Source: Pseudomonadota bacterium
GTDB lineage: Bacteria > Pseudomonadota > Alphaproteobacteria > Rhizobiales > Xanthobacteraceae
Reading direction: 5' to 3'
Length of the DNA stretch: 8,239 bases
NCBI GenBank assembly: GCA_023434095.1
Contig: JAEYTJ010000240.1
Span: 1-8,239 of the forward strand
In this document: positions 1 through 6,454 of the stretch, one piece after another
Layout: each line of letters begins with the position of its first letter
Numbering within the stretch: the stretch's first letter is position 1
Notes under the pieces: generated by a model
Database searches by the model: none
Told to the model about the DNA's origin: nothing
What the model saw: only the letters and a program-made list of their open reading frames with translations
Position numbers and translations under genes: made by a program

Positions 1-171
1 CCCTCGCGCAGCCGCGCCGCCAAGGCGGCCGCCGTGCCGGCGCCCGAGGAAGCTCCGGCCGAGGACGGCGAGGCCCGCGCCCCGCGCACCCGCCGCCGCC
101 GCTACCGCCGCGCCGACGGCGAAGGTGAGGGTGAAGGCGCGGAGACCGCGCCGGCCGAAGTCGCGGAATAA
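1..171 (+). CDS. C-terminal tail of an unidentified protein (5' end outside window)
   Basis: The window starts inside an open reading frame (frame 1) that stays open for 56 codons and stops with TAA at 169-171. The visible tail is low-complexity: Ala/Pro/Glu stretches flank an Arg-rich patch (RTRRRRYRR at about residues 30-38 of the fragment), followed by an acidic Gly-Glu run and a final APAEVAE. Disordered basic/acidic tails like this end several alphaproteobacterial nucleic-acid-binding proteins, such as DEAD-box RNA helicases, DUF4167 proteins and ribonuclease E. The fragment holds no catalytic domain, so the family cannot be decided. That it is a real gene is supported by the strong terminator starting 17 bp after its stop. 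The function is not assigned. Confidence 0.75.
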   Translation, partial: PSRSRAAKAAAVPAPEEAPAEDGEARAPRTRRRRYRRADGEGEGEGAETAPAEVAE

Positions 172-188
172 ACCGCGCCCCCAACATG

Positions 189-217
189 AAAAGGCCCGGC
201 GCGAGCCGGGCCTTTTT
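189..217. terminator. Bidirectional Rho-independent terminator
   Basis: There is a perfect 12-bp stem: AAAAGGCCCGGC at 189-200 pairs with GCCGGGCCTTTT at 205-216, around a GCGA tetraloop. Its A-run on one side and T-run (213-217) on the other give a U-tract in both directions. It lies between the stop of the plus-strand gene ending at 171 and the stop of the minus-strand MOSC gene at 244, so it can terminate both converging transcripts. Confidence 0.93.
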
Positions 218-243
218 CGATGCGTCGAGGCGAGACGGCGCGC

Positions 244-1074
244 TCAGACGGTGATCCGCACCGAATCGCCCTCGGCGATGAGGCCGCCCTGCTCGATCTC
301 GGCGAAGATGCCGCAATCGGTGTGGCCGAAGGTGCGCATCAGCGTGCCCGGCACGTCGAGGTCGCGCTTGGCCGTCATCGGGTCCACATTGGTCGCGGCG
401 CAGCGGAAGATGCGCTGGGTGATCTTGAGCCGCACCTGGCTGCCGACCTCGATGGTGTGGCCGACCAGATCGAACTCCTCCCACGGCTCCATGCCGTCGA
501 GATAGAGATTGCCGCGGAAGCGCAGCGGGTCCACGGGCCGGCCGATGATCTCCCCCAGCGCCCGGCAGCTCGCCAGATTGATGAGCGAGACATAGCCCTC
601 GGTGGTGTCGACGAAGCGGAAGGCGGGCGGCGCCGCCAGCACGCGCGGCGCGCCGCGCAGCTCATAGCGCGAATAGCGCTGGAAGAAGGCCTCGATCACC
701 TCGCGCCCTTCCGCCGTGTCGAGCTTGCCGCGCGCCACTTCCTCGCCGTCGAGGCGGATCACCAGTTCCGCCGCCGCGTCGTCGAAGCGCGCTTCCAGCG
801 CAGCGAGGCGCTCATTGCGCATGAGCATCAGGAACTTGATCTTGGGCTGGAACGCCGGCGCCTCGGGAATGAAGCCGGACGGGCCGTTCTCGATGGCGTA
901 GAGCCGATCACCGGGAAAATACTGCCCCGCCTCGAGCTCGACCAGTTCGAGCCGCTCCGGCGTCAGACCCTTCACGGGGTAACGGTAGAGCGACTGGATA
1001 CTGGCAAAGCTGAGAGACTTCGGCCCCTCGTCAGCCGCAGTGAAAAGGTCGGCGTCGTCGGTCGATTCGCTCAT
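244..1074 (-). CDS. MOSC domain-containing protein, YcbX/mARC-like
   Basis: This protein of 276 aa (277 from the upstream ATG at 1077; numbering below uses 277) has the layout of the MOSC_N plus MOSC family. A beta-barrel-type N-terminal domain begins with the hallmark YPVKG at 33-37. The C-terminal MOSC domain spans about 145-275 and contains VSLINLAS (163-170), RFRGN (186-190) and RCAATNVDP (225-233). Cys226 sits where mARC and YcbX proteins carry the cysteine that ligates molybdenum. A molybdenum-cofactor enzyme that reduces N-hydroxylated compounds is therefore plausible, but the substrate is unknown. Unlike E. coli YcbX there is no C-terminal 2Fe-2S ferredoxin domain, so a separate electron donor would be needed. 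Two ATGs are adjacent at 1077 and 1074. The Shine-Dalgarno GGTGAGG (1079-1085) is only 1 nt from the first and 4 nt from the second, so I prefer the second. The gene stands alone, divergent from thpR. Confidence 0.9.
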   Translation of the reverse strand: MSESTDDADLFTAADEGPKSLSFASIQSLYRYPVKGLTPERLELVELEAGQYFPGDRLYAIENGPSGFIPEAPAFQPKIKFLMLMRNERLAALEARFDDAAAELVIRLDGEEVARGKLDTAEGREVIEAFFQRYSRYELRGAPRVLAAPPAFRFVDTTEGYVSLINLASCRALGEIIGRPVDPLRFRGNLYLDGMEPWEEFDLVGHTIEVGSQVRLKITQRIFRCAATNVDPMTAKRDLDVPGTLMRTFGHTDCGIFAEIEQGGLIAEGDSVRITV

Positions 1075-1078
1075 CATG

Positions 1079-1085
1079 CCTCACC
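1079..1085 (-). promoter_or_regulatory. Ribosome binding site of the MOSC gene
   Basis: GGTGAGG on the minus strand precedes two tandem ATG codons. Its spacing, 1 nt to the first and 4 nt to the second, favours the second ATG (1074). Confidence 0.6.
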
Positions 1086-1145
1086 ATATCGGGTCCGAGC
1101 GCGCGCGTCAGCCGCGGCGATGCCCAGAATGGGCGCTGCCGGCCC

Positions 1146-1178
1146 GTGTTTTGCCTGTCGTATTTTTGGCTTTTCCTC
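1146..1178. promoter_or_regulatory. AT-rich segment in the divergent MOSC/thpR intergenic region (probable promoter DNA)
   Basis: The 161-bp gap between the divergent MOSC and thpR genes must hold both promoters. Its only T-rich stretch lies here and stands out from the GC-rich surroundings. I could not find a convincing -35/-10 pair with correct spacing on either strand, so no individual promoter is assigned. Confidence 0.3.
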
Positions 1179-1238
1179 GGCCTACGAATCCGTCTCAATG
1201 GGTGGCGGGTTCCCTGCCGACACCAACAGGAGGGGGTC

Positions 1239-1772
1239 ATGCCGCGGCTCTTCACCGCCCTCGAAATCCCGAGCGAGGTTGCCGAACACCTGTCCATGCT
1301 GCGCGGCGGGCTTCCCGGCGCGCGCTGGATAAGCCCGGAATTCTACCACGTCACGCTGCGCTTCATCGGCGACGTCGACCATGTGGTCGCCCGCGACGCC
1401 GCCGCCGCGCTGGACGAGATCGAACGCTTCGGCTTCGACCTCACCCTGTCGGGCGTCGACCAGTTCGGCAATCACAAGCCGCACTCCATCTTCGCCGGGG
1501 TGCAGGCTAACCAGGCGCTGAACGAGCTTCAGGCCGAGCATGAGCGGGCGATGAAGCGCATCGGCCTGCCGCCCGAGGGGCGCAATTTCCGCCCGCATGT
1601 CACCCTCGCCCGGCTGCGCGACGCTGCCCCGCGCCAGGTGGCGGACTATCTCGCCTTGCGCGGCTATTTCCGCAGCGAGACCTTCGAGGTCTCGCGCTTC
1701 GTCCTCTACTCCTCGCGCGATTCGGTCGGTGGCGGGCCCTACCGGGTGGAGGCGGCCTACCCGCTGATGTGA
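1239..1772 (+). CDS. thpR: RNA 2',3'-cyclic phosphodiesterase (2'-5' RNA ligase family)
   Basis: This 177-aa protein of the 2H phosphoesterase superfamily matches the bacterial ThpR/LigT family over its whole usual length. The two signature HxTx motifs are present as HVTL at residues 37-40 and HVTL at 120-123. These supply the paired catalytic histidines and threonines. Other family features are the opening RLFTALEIP, the FIGDV after the first motif, and the closing strand VLYSSRDSVGGGPYRV. ThpR hydrolyses 2',3'-cyclic phosphate RNA ends to 2'-phosphates and can join 2'-5' linkages in vitro; its cellular role is not settled. The ATG at 1239 is chosen because AGGAGG (1228-1233) lies 5 nt upstream. 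An in-frame ATG at 1146 adds a non-homologous Trp/Phe-rich leader and has no ribosome site. A weak GC hairpin (arms 1773-1778 and 1796-1801) follows the stop. Confidence 0.95.
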   Translation: MPRLFTALEIPSEVAEHLSMLRGGLPGARWISPEFYHVTLRFIGDVDHVVARDAAAALDEIERFGFDLTLSGVDQFGNHKPHSIFAGVQANQALNELQAEHERAMKRIGLPPEGRNFRPHVTLARLRDAAPRQVADYLALRGYFRSETFEVSRFVLYSSRDSVGGGPYRVEAAYPLM

Positions 1773-1840
1773 CGGCCCGCATGTTGCGAAAGGCGGGGCC
1801 GGCAACCATGTCTCTGGTGTCGGCCTTGCCATGGGCCGCC

Positions 1841-1845
1841 GGGAG
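1841..1845 (+). promoter_or_regulatory. Ribosome binding site deciding the DUF1232 start
   Basis: GGGAG lies 6 nt before the ATG at 1852. The in-frame ATG at 1831 has no purine-rich sequence in front of it, and this site would fall inside that longer reading frame. Confidence 0.55.
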
Positions 1846-1851
1846 TACGCG

Positions 1852-2265
1852 ATGATCCACCGATCCGATCCTGCCGTCGATGCCGGCCTTCTCGATGTCG
1901 ATGCCCTCGACGTCGAGCGCGAGGGGCTGTCGGGCACCAGCGCCGAGGACGAGGCGCGGGTGCGCGCCCGCTTCTGGCCCAAGCTCGCCGGCGCGCTTTC
2001 CCGCATCCCGTTCGCCGAGGACGCGGCGGCGGCCTATTACTGCGCGCTGGACAAGGAGACGCCGACGCGGGTGCGGGCGCTGCTGTTCGGTGCCCTCGCC
2101 TATTTCCTGCTGCCGACCGATGCGGTGCCGGACGTCTTTCTGGGCCTCGGCTTCACCGACGATGCGGCGGTGCTGGCGACAGCGCTCAACCTGCTCGCCA
2201 GCCATATCAGCGCCGATCACCGGGCGGCGGCGCGCGAGGCCATCGCGCGGCTGCGGGCGAGGTAG
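1852..2265 (+). CDS. DUF1232 (YkvA-like) membrane-associated protein
   Basis: This 137-aa protein carries one DUF1232 domain at about residues 72-115. It contains the family signature LLPTDAVPD (86-94), preceded by a hydrophobic stretch (ALLFGALAYFLL, 76-87) and followed by GFTDDAAVLATALNLL (100-115). This is the usual pattern of a short hydrophobic hairpin around a conserved P-x-D-x-x-P-D turn. The N-terminal 70 residues are acidic and Ala-rich, and include FWPKLAGALSRIPF (41-54), as in other alphaproteobacterial YkvA homologues. DUF1232 proteins are small inner-membrane proteins with no established biochemical role; I infer none. The gene starts 79 bp after thpR and may be read through from it. 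The ATG at 1852 is preferred over 1831 because of its ribosome binding site. Confidence 0.87.
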   Translation: MIHRSDPAVDAGLLDVDALDVEREGLSGTSAEDEARVRARFWPKLAGALSRIPFAEDAAAAYYCALDKETPTRVRALLFGALAYFLLPTDAVPDVFLGLGFTDDAAVLATALNLLASHISADHRAAAREAIARLRAR

Positions 2266-2349
2266 CGGCGTCCCACACCGATCTTTGCCGCAACGGCCCG
2301 CCCCGCCATCAATTCGCCGCCGCCCTTTCGCCAATTGAGCAGCAAAGCT

Positions 2350-2361
2350 CTCCGATCGGAG
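2350..2361. repeat. 12-bp perfect palindrome upstream of the IalB-family gene
   Basis: CTCCGATCGGAG reads the same on both strands and lies 107 bp before the IalB-family start, in the 203-bp gap after the DUF1232 gene. It has the size of a dimeric regulator site, but palindromes of this length also arise by chance. The rest of the gap (2266-2468) shows no clear promoter, terminator or reading frame. Confidence 0.35.
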
Positions 2362-2454
2362 CGCCAAGGGTTCACAGCCGCGAAGAGCGCGGATATCCCT
2401 GAGGCCGCTGAGACGGAGAATCACGCGGAGCCGCCACGGCGGCCTTAAGGATAC

Positions 2455-2459
2455 GGAGG
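2455..2459 (+). promoter_or_regulatory. Ribosome binding site deciding the IalB-family start
   Basis: GGAGG abuts the ATG at 2460 with zero spacing but sits 9 nt before the in-frame ATG at 2469. Translation therefore most likely begins at 2469. Confidence 0.65.
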
Positions 2460-2468
2460 ATGCAGACC

Positions 2469-2987
2469 ATGGCTCGACGCACCGTGCGCGCCGCCCTCGC
2501 CGGCCTGGCAATGGCACTGATCGGCATCGGCGGGGCAAGTGCCCAGGGTGCGCCCAAGCTCGTCACCCAGTCCGGCGACTGGGGCGTCTATCTCGACACC
2601 AGCGGCAGCGGGAAGATCTGCTACGCGCTGTCCCAGCCCAAGACCCGCATGCCGGCCGGGCTGAAGCGCGATCCCGCCTATTTCTTCATTTCCACCCGCA
2701 CCGCCGAGAACGTGAAGGGCGAGGTCAGCGTGGTGATGGGCTTCGCGCTCAAGGAAGGCACCGACGCTACCCTGACGATCGGCACCAACAACTTCGACCT
2801 CTATACGCGCGGCACCGGGGCCTGGGTGCGCAACGTGGCCGAGGAGGCGCGGCTGGTGGACGCGCTGCGCAAGGGCCGCGACGTGGTGGTGAAAAGCACT
2901 TCCGCGCGCGGCAACGTCACCACCGACACCTATTCGCTCAGCGGCATCTCCGCCGCCATCGACCGCGCCGCCCAGGAATGCCGCTGA
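2469..2987 (+). CDS. Invasion-associated locus B (IalB) family periplasmic protein
   Basis: The product is 172 aa. It begins with a Sec signal peptide: basic ARRTVR, a hydrophobic core at about residues 8-22, and ASA at 23-25 with predicted cleavage before Gln26. The mature part fits the IalB family (Pfam PF06776): SGDWGVYLDTSGSGKICYA (35-53), SQPKTRMP (55-62), RDPAYFFISTR (67-77), and a GEVSVVMGF strand (84-92). Only two cysteines remain, Cys51 and Cys171, near the ends of the mature domain, which could form a disulfide in the periplasm. The family is named after a Bartonella protein linked to erythrocyte invasion. It is widespread in free-living alphaproteobacteria, where the role is unknown, so the name should not be read as evidence of virulence. 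It appears monocistronic; a GC-rich hairpin follows the stop. Confidence 0.9.
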   Translation: MARRTVRAALAGLAMALIGIGGASAQGAPKLVTQSGDWGVYLDTSGSGKICYALSQPKTRMPAGLKRDPAYFFISTRTAENVKGEVSVVMGFALKEGTDATLTIGTNNFDLYTRGTGAWVRNVAEEARLVDALRKGRDVVVKSTSARGNVTTDTYSLSGISAAIDRAAQECR

Positions 2988-3012
2988 CGCCGCGCCCGCG
3001 CCTGCTAGACTG

Positions 3013-3038
3013 ACGGCGGCGGCGTGCCGCCCCGCCGT
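3013..3038 (+). terminator. GC-rich hairpin after the IalB-family gene, possible weak terminator
   Basis: The outer arms ACGG (3013-3016) and CCGT (3035-3038) and the inner arms GGCGG (3018-3022) and CCGCC (3027-3031) can fold into one bulged stem. It sits 25 bp after the IalB-family stop and before gloB. There is no real T-run, so termination is uncertain. Confidence 0.35.
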
Positions 3039-3066
3039 TCCCCGAGCGCCCATCTTCGAGGTCATC

Positions 3067-3840
3067 ATGCCCGCCGAACTGCGGCTCATCCCCTGTCTCG
3101 CCGACAATTACGCGGTGCTTCTGCGCGACCCGGTCACCGAGGCCACCGCCGTCATCGACGTGCCGGAAGTGGCGCCGGTCCTCGCGGCGCTGGAACGCGA
3201 GGACTGGACGCTCACCCATATCCTCGTCACCCATCACCACACCGACCACATTGCCGGCGTGGAAGCGCTGAAGGAGCGCTTCGGGGCGACGGTGATCGGC
3301 CCGCGCGCCGAGCGCGACACCATTCCCGGGCTCGACTTCGCCGTGGTCGATGGCGATCCCGTCGCCGTCGGCGGGCTGGTCGGGCGGGTGATGGAGACGC
3401 CGGGCCATACCAAGGGGCACATCGTCTTCCTGTTCGAGGAGGAGCGCCTGCTGTTCTCCGGCGACACGCTGTTCGTCATGGGCTGCGGCCGGCCCTTCGA
3501 GTGCGATCCGCCGGTGCTGTGGGAGTCGCTCGCCCGGCTGCGCACCCTGCCCGACGACATCGCCGTCTATTGCGGGCACGAATACACCCTGTCCAATGCC
3601 CGTTTCGCGCTGAGCGTCGACCCCGACAACGCCGCCATCGCCGCGCGGCTCAAGGAGATCGAGGCGCAGCGGGCGGCGGGCACGCCGACCCTGCCGACCA
3701 GCATCGGCGCGGAAAAGGCGACCAATCCCTTCATGCGCGCCGACGATCCCGAAATCGCCGCCCGCATCGGGCTGCCCGGCGCCGAGCCGGGCGCGGTGTT
3801 CACCGAGCTGCGCAACCTGAAGAACAGCTTCCGGGGCTGA
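3067..3840 (+). CDS. gloB: Hydroxyacylglutathione hydrolase (glyoxalase II)
   Basis: This 257-aa metallo-beta-lactamase-fold enzyme matches full-length GloB. It hydrolyses S-D-lactoylglutathione to D-lactate and glutathione, the second step of cytosolic methylglyoxal detoxification. The binuclear metal site is complete: THHHTDH at 55-61 gives His56, His58, Asp60 and His61; His114 is in TPGHTKGH; the bridging Asp133 is in FSGDTLF; and His171 is in YCGHEYT. The glyoxalase II C-terminal substrate-binding domain (about 172-257) is present, with NPFMR at 220-224 and the terminal ELRNLKNSFRG. This separates it from generic MBL hydrolases. GAGG (3058-3061) lies 5 nt before the ATG. The cupin gene starts 3 nt after the stop, so the two form a tight cotranscribed pair. 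Confidence 0.97.
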   Translation: MPAELRLIPCLADNYAVLLRDPVTEATAVIDVPEVAPVLAALEREDWTLTHILVTHHHTDHIAGVEALKERFGATVIGPRAERDTIPGLDFAVVDGDPVAVGGLVGRVMETPGHTKGHIVFLFEEERLLFSGDTLFVMGCGRPFECDPPVLWESLARLRTLPDDIAVYCGHEYTLSNARFALSVDPDNAAIAARLKEIEAQRAAGTPTLPTSIGAEKATNPFMRADDPEIAARIGLPGAEPGAVFTELRNLKNSFRG

Positions 3841-3843
3841 CAT

Positions 3844-4284
3844 ATGCGTCTGGACGGGTTTTCCGCTGCGGACGTCATCGCCCATCTCGGCCTCGCCCCG
3901 CACCCCGAAGGCGGGCACTACCGCGAGACGTTCCGCGATTCCCACCCGACGCCGGACGGGCGCTCGGCCTCCACCGCCATCTATTTCCTGCTGGCCGCGG
4001 GCGAGGTGTCGCACTGGCACCGCGTCGACGCGGTCGAGATATGGCACTGGCACGCCGGCGCGCCGCTGGAGCTTTCCATCGCGCCGGACGCGGCCGGCCC
4101 CGTCGTGCCGCATCGGCTCGGTCCCGGCATCGATGCCGGCGAGGAGCCCCAGCGCGTCGTGCCCCGTGCCGCCTGGCAGTCCGCCCGCAGCCTCGGGGAA
4201 TGGACGCTGGTCGGTTGCACCGTGGCGCCGGGCTTCGAGTTTGCCGGTTTCGAACTGGCCGCGCCCGGCTGGTCGCCGGGCTGA
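3844..4284 (+). CDS. DUF985 cupin-fold protein (Cupin_5)
   Basis: The product is 146 aa, the usual single-domain length of the DUF985/Cupin_5 family (PF06172). Signature segments appear in order: HPEGGHYRETFR (20-31), AIYFLLAAGEVSHWHRVDAVEIWHWHAG (45-72), the QRVVP region (103-107), and GEWTLVGCTVAPGFEFAGFEL (118-138). The His/Glu-rich SHWHRVDAVEIWHWH stretch is the likely metal or ligand pocket of the barrel. No activity is established for the family, although distant relatives include sugar-modifying cupins. Its ATG lies 3 nt past the gloB stop, and its probable ribosome site (GGGG, 3833-3836) is inside the gloB coding sequence, which implies cotranscription and possible translational coupling. 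No functional link to methylglyoxal metabolism is shown by the sequence. Confidence 0.92.
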   Translation: MRLDGFSAADVIAHLGLAPHPEGGHYRETFRDSHPTPDGRSASTAIYFLLAAGEVSHWHRVDAVEIWHWHAGAPLELSIAPDAAGPVVPHRLGPGIDAGEEPQRVVPRAAWQSARSLGEWTLVGCTVAPGFEFAGFELAAPGWSPG

Positions 4285-4296
4285 GCCGATCTCAGC
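4280..4296. terminator. Small hairpin spanning both convergent stop codons
   Basis: GCTGAG (4280-4285) pairs with CTCAGC (4291-4296) around a 5-nt loop. It contains both the cupin TGA (4282-4284) and the exporter stop (4292-4294, minus strand). A T-run is lacking on both sides, and the symmetry comes partly from two TGA codons facing each other. It is at most a weak bidirectional terminator. Confidence 0.3.
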
Positions 4297-5203
4297 GCCG
4301 CGCCAGCAGCGTCGCCACCGCCGCGCCGCCGACGATGAGCGCGCAGGCCAGCCCCAGCGACCAGCTCAGCGCCGCGAAACCCGCCGCCACCAGCAGAAGG
4401 GTCGAGAGCACCGGCGCGGCATAGGACATGACGCCGAGCAGGCGGATGTCGCCGCGCTTCATGCCGATGTCCCAGGTATAGAAGGCGATGCCGACAGGTC
4501 CGATGCCGAGCGCCAGCACCGCGAGCCATTCCCCCGCCCCCGTCGGCCACACCGATGGCTCGAACAGCGCGTGGCAAAGCGCGGAGAGCGCGGCGGTGGC
4601 GAGGCAGAACCCGGCCACCACCTCCGTCGGCACGCCGGCGAAGCGGCGCGAGGCGACGGAATAGACCGACCAAATCACCGCGCAGAGCGCGGCGGCGAGA
4701 TAGCCCGGCACATATTCCGGCGCGAAGCCGAAGCCGCCCGCCCGGCCGCCGAGCAGCACCACCGTGCCGGCAAGGCCCATCAGCGCCCCGAAGATGTGCG
4801 CGGGCCGCAGCCTCTCCCCCGGCAGGAACGCGGAGAACAGCACGATGAGCAGCGGCCAGAGATAGGCGATAAGGCCGGCTTCGGCCGGCGGCGCCAGCTT
4901 GAGCGCCGAGAAATAGAAGAAATGGTAGCCGAACAGCCCGCCGACCCCGTGCAGCCACACCGGCCAGGGCTGGCGCAGCACGCCGAGCCCGACACCCCGC
5001 GCCACCGCCGTCACGAGGCCGACCGTGCCGCCGACGGCGAAGGTCAGCGCCGTCAGCAGGAAGGGCGGCACCGCGCCGGTGGACGAGGTCGCCAGCGCCA
5101 GGGTTGACCACAGCAGAATGGCGCTGAAGCCGATCAGGGTGGCGGCACGGCGGGACAGGGTATGGGAGGCGGTCGTGGAATCGGGCGAAGCGGAATGGGG
5201 CAT
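4292..5203 (-). CDS. EamA/DMT-family transporter, possible YddG-like amino-acid exporter
   Basis: This 303-aa inner-membrane protein has two EamA repeats (about residues 25-150 and 168-300) and about ten hydrophobic segments: roughly 21-40, 46-68, 83-101, 107-127, 135-152, 165-183, 193-213, 225-245, 253-273 and 279-300. This is the standard drug/metabolite transporter architecture. The opening ATLIGFSAILLWST, the AEAGLIAYLWPLLIVLFSA segment (108-125) and the second-repeat motif SYAAPVLSTLLL (260-271) resemble the YddG subgroup, which exports aromatic amino acids in enterobacteria. The substrate here is inferred only by that resemblance. The ATG at 5203 is chosen because AGGTG (5208-5212) lies 4 nt upstream; the open frame continues to 5275 with a polar, non-homologous leader. 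It converges on the cupin gene with a 7-bp gap and diverges from the PepSY gene. Confidence 0.92.
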   Translation of the reverse strand: MPHSASPDSTTASHTLSRRAATLIGFSAILLWSTLALATSSTGAVPPFLLTALTFAVGGTVGLVTAVARGVGLGVLRQPWPVWLHGVGGLFGYHFFYFSALKLAPPAEAGLIAYLWPLLIVLFSAFLPGERLRPAHIFGALMGLAGTVVLLGGRAGGFGFAPEYVPGYLAAALCAVIWSVYSVASRRFAGVPTEVVAGFCLATAALSALCHALFEPSVWPTGAGEWLAVLALGIGPVGIAFYTWDIGMKRGDIRLLGVMSYAAPVLSTLLLVAAGFAALSWSLGLACALIVGGAAVATLLARR

Positions 5204-5344
5204 GGGACACCTGTGCGGGTGCCCCTTATGGCCGGGGCCGTCGCCCGCGCCAAGACCGCTTTTGCTGACAATCACCCTGCCGGAAGGAACCAGGGCCGAG
5301 GGCGCCGATTACCCTTGCGTCGCCCCCGAGTTGAGGAGTTCCCC

Positions 5345-5602
5345 ATGAAGACGTTCCGCCGTGCTGTCGCCCCCGCCCTCACCCTCGGCATGCTCCTCGC
5401 GATGCCGGCTCTGGCCCAGACGCCGGCGACCGGCATCGACGACGCGCTACGCATCGCCCGCGACAACGGGGTGGCGACCGTCACCAAGATCGAGCTGGAC
5501 GACGGCAAGTGGGAGGTCGAAGGCATGAATGCCGATCAGCGGAAGATCGAGATCGACATCGATCCGGCGACCGGCAAGGTGCTGAAGACGGAGACCCGCT
5601 GA
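5345..5602 (+). CDS. Small secreted PepSY-domain protein
   Basis: This 85-aa protein has a clear signal peptide (basic MKTFRR, hydrophobic 7-20, ALA at 22-24, cleavage before Gln25). One PepSY-type domain fills the mature part (about 31-84). Its typical layout is a helix (IDDALRIARDNG, 31-42), two strands (TVTKIELDDGKWEVEGM, 45-61; QRKIEIDID, 65-73) and the closing PATGKVLKTETR. Stand-alone PepSY proteins are periplasmic; the domain was first seen as a protease-inhibiting propeptide segment, and the partner here is unknown. The ATG at 5345 follows GAGGAG (5333-5338) by 6 nt. A longer in-frame reading back to 5162 would bury the signal peptide and overlap the divergent exporter gene, so it is rejected. 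I saw no confident promoter in the 141-bp divergent gap (5204-5344). Confidence 0.88.
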   Translation: MKTFRRAVAPALTLGMLLAMPALAQTPATGIDDALRIARDNGVATVTKIELDDGKWEVEGMNADQRKIEIDIDPATGKVLKTETR

Positions 5603-5612
5603 CCCCGCACCC

Positions 5613-5640
5613 CGCCGCCCGCCCGCGCCGGCGGGCGGCG
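5613..5640. terminator. GC-rich hairpin between the convergent PepSY gene and phaB
   Basis: There is a perfect 11-bp stem: CGCCGCCCGCC (5613-5623) pairs with GGCGGGCGGCG (5630-5640) around a 6-nt loop. It begins 10 bp after the PepSY stop and ends 24 bp beyond the phaB stop. It lacks a T-run in either direction, so it may pause or stabilise 3' ends rather than act as a full intrinsic terminator. Confidence 0.55.
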
Positions 5641-5664
5641 TCGACGGGCGAACGCGTGGAGACC

Positions 5665-6390
5665 TCAGGCCAGGTGCTGGCCGCCATTGGCGGAGAGCGT
5701 CGAACCGGTGATGAACCCGGCGTCGTCGGCGGCGAGGAACACCACGCAGCGGGCGATTTCCTCGGCCTGGCCGAGCCGGCCGACCGGGATCTGCGGCAGG
5801 ACGCTCTTCTCCATCACGTCCTTGGGCACCGCCAGAACCATCTCGGTGGCGATATAGCCCGGGCAGATGGCGTTGACGGTGATGCCCTTGCGCGCGACTT
5901 CCTGCGCCAGCGCCTTGGTGAAGCCGATCTCGCCGGCCTTGGCGGCGGAATAGTTGGTCTGCCCCATCTGGCCCTTCTGGCCGTTGATGGAGGAGATATT
6001 GACGATGCGGCCGAAGCCACGCTCGCGCATGTCCTCGATCACGTTGCGGCACATGTTGAACACCGACGAGAGATTGGTGTTGAGCACCGCGTGCCAGTTC
6101 TCGGGCGACATCTTGTGCAGCATGCCGTCGCGGGTGATGCCGGCATTGTTCACCAGCACCTCAATCGGTCCGAGCTTCGCCGTCACCTCGGCGATTCCCG
6201 CCTTGCAGGCCTCGAAATCGGAGACGTCCCATTTGAAGGTCGGAATGCCGGTTTCCGCGGTGAAGGCGGCGGCAGCACCGTCATTGCCGGCGTAATTCGC
6301 GGCGACGGAATAGCCCGCCGTCTTGAGGGCCTTGCAGATGGCTGCGCCGATGCCGCGCGTTCCACCCGTGACCAATGCAACACGCGCCAT
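5665..6390 (-). CDS. phaB: Acetoacetyl-CoA reductase (NADPH-dependent SDR)
   Basis: The product is 241 aa, the normal length of PhaB. It reduces acetoacetyl-CoA to (R)-3-hydroxybutyryl-CoA, the monomer for poly-3-hydroxybutyrate. The classical short-chain dehydrogenase fold is complete: cofactor motif TGGTRGIG (8-15), NNAG (81-84), Asn106 in NTNL, and catalytic Ser134, Tyr147 and Lys151 (YSAAK). PhaB-specific stretches are GITRDGMLHKMSPENWHAVLNTNL (84-107), SSINGQKGQMGQTNYSAAKAGEIGFTKALAQE (133-164), and the C-terminal FITGSTLSANGGQHL (226-240). Tolerance of related 3-ketoacyl-CoA substrates cannot be judged by eye. A strong GGGGGGAG ribosome site precedes the ATG. The gene follows phaA on the same strand after 134 bp containing two hairpins, so it may be both cotranscribed and separately controlled. 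Confidence 0.97.
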   Translation of the reverse strand: MARVALVTGGTRGIGAAICKALKTAGYSVAANYAGNDGAAAAFTAETGIPTFKWDVSDFEACKAGIAEVTAKLGPIEVLVNNAGITRDGMLHKMSPENWHAVLNTNLSSVFNMCRNVIEDMRERGFGRIVNISSINGQKGQMGQTNYSAAKAGEIGFTKALAQEVARKGITVNAICPGYIATEMVLAVPKDVMEKSVLPQIPVGRLGQAEEIARCVVFLAADDAGFITGSTLSANGGQHLA

Positions 6391-6454
6391 GTCTCCCCCC
6401 TCTGGCGTCCCTTCCTTAAGGGAACTCGCGACTTTTGTACGTCGATTCGTCGAT

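Noticed and set aside
220..2538. Open frames opposite the MOSC gene (220-1332, plus), thpR (1182-2006, minus) and the DUF1232 region (1600-2538, minus)
   Set aside because: Each covers a recognised gene on the opposite strand and reads as composition-biased sequence without motifs.
3024..4424. A 466-codon plus-strand open frame overlapping gloB and the cupin gene
   Set aside because: Its translation is Arg/Ala/Pro-rich without recognisable motifs and runs out of frame over two genes with complete family signatures. It is a high-GC shadow frame.
2938..5210. Long minus-strand open frames antisense to gloB and the cupin gene (2938-4113) and overlapping the exporter gene (3981-5210)
   Set aside because: They are low-complexity Arg/Gly/Ala translations that conflict with well-supported genes and have no start signals; GC bias removes stop codons from these frames.
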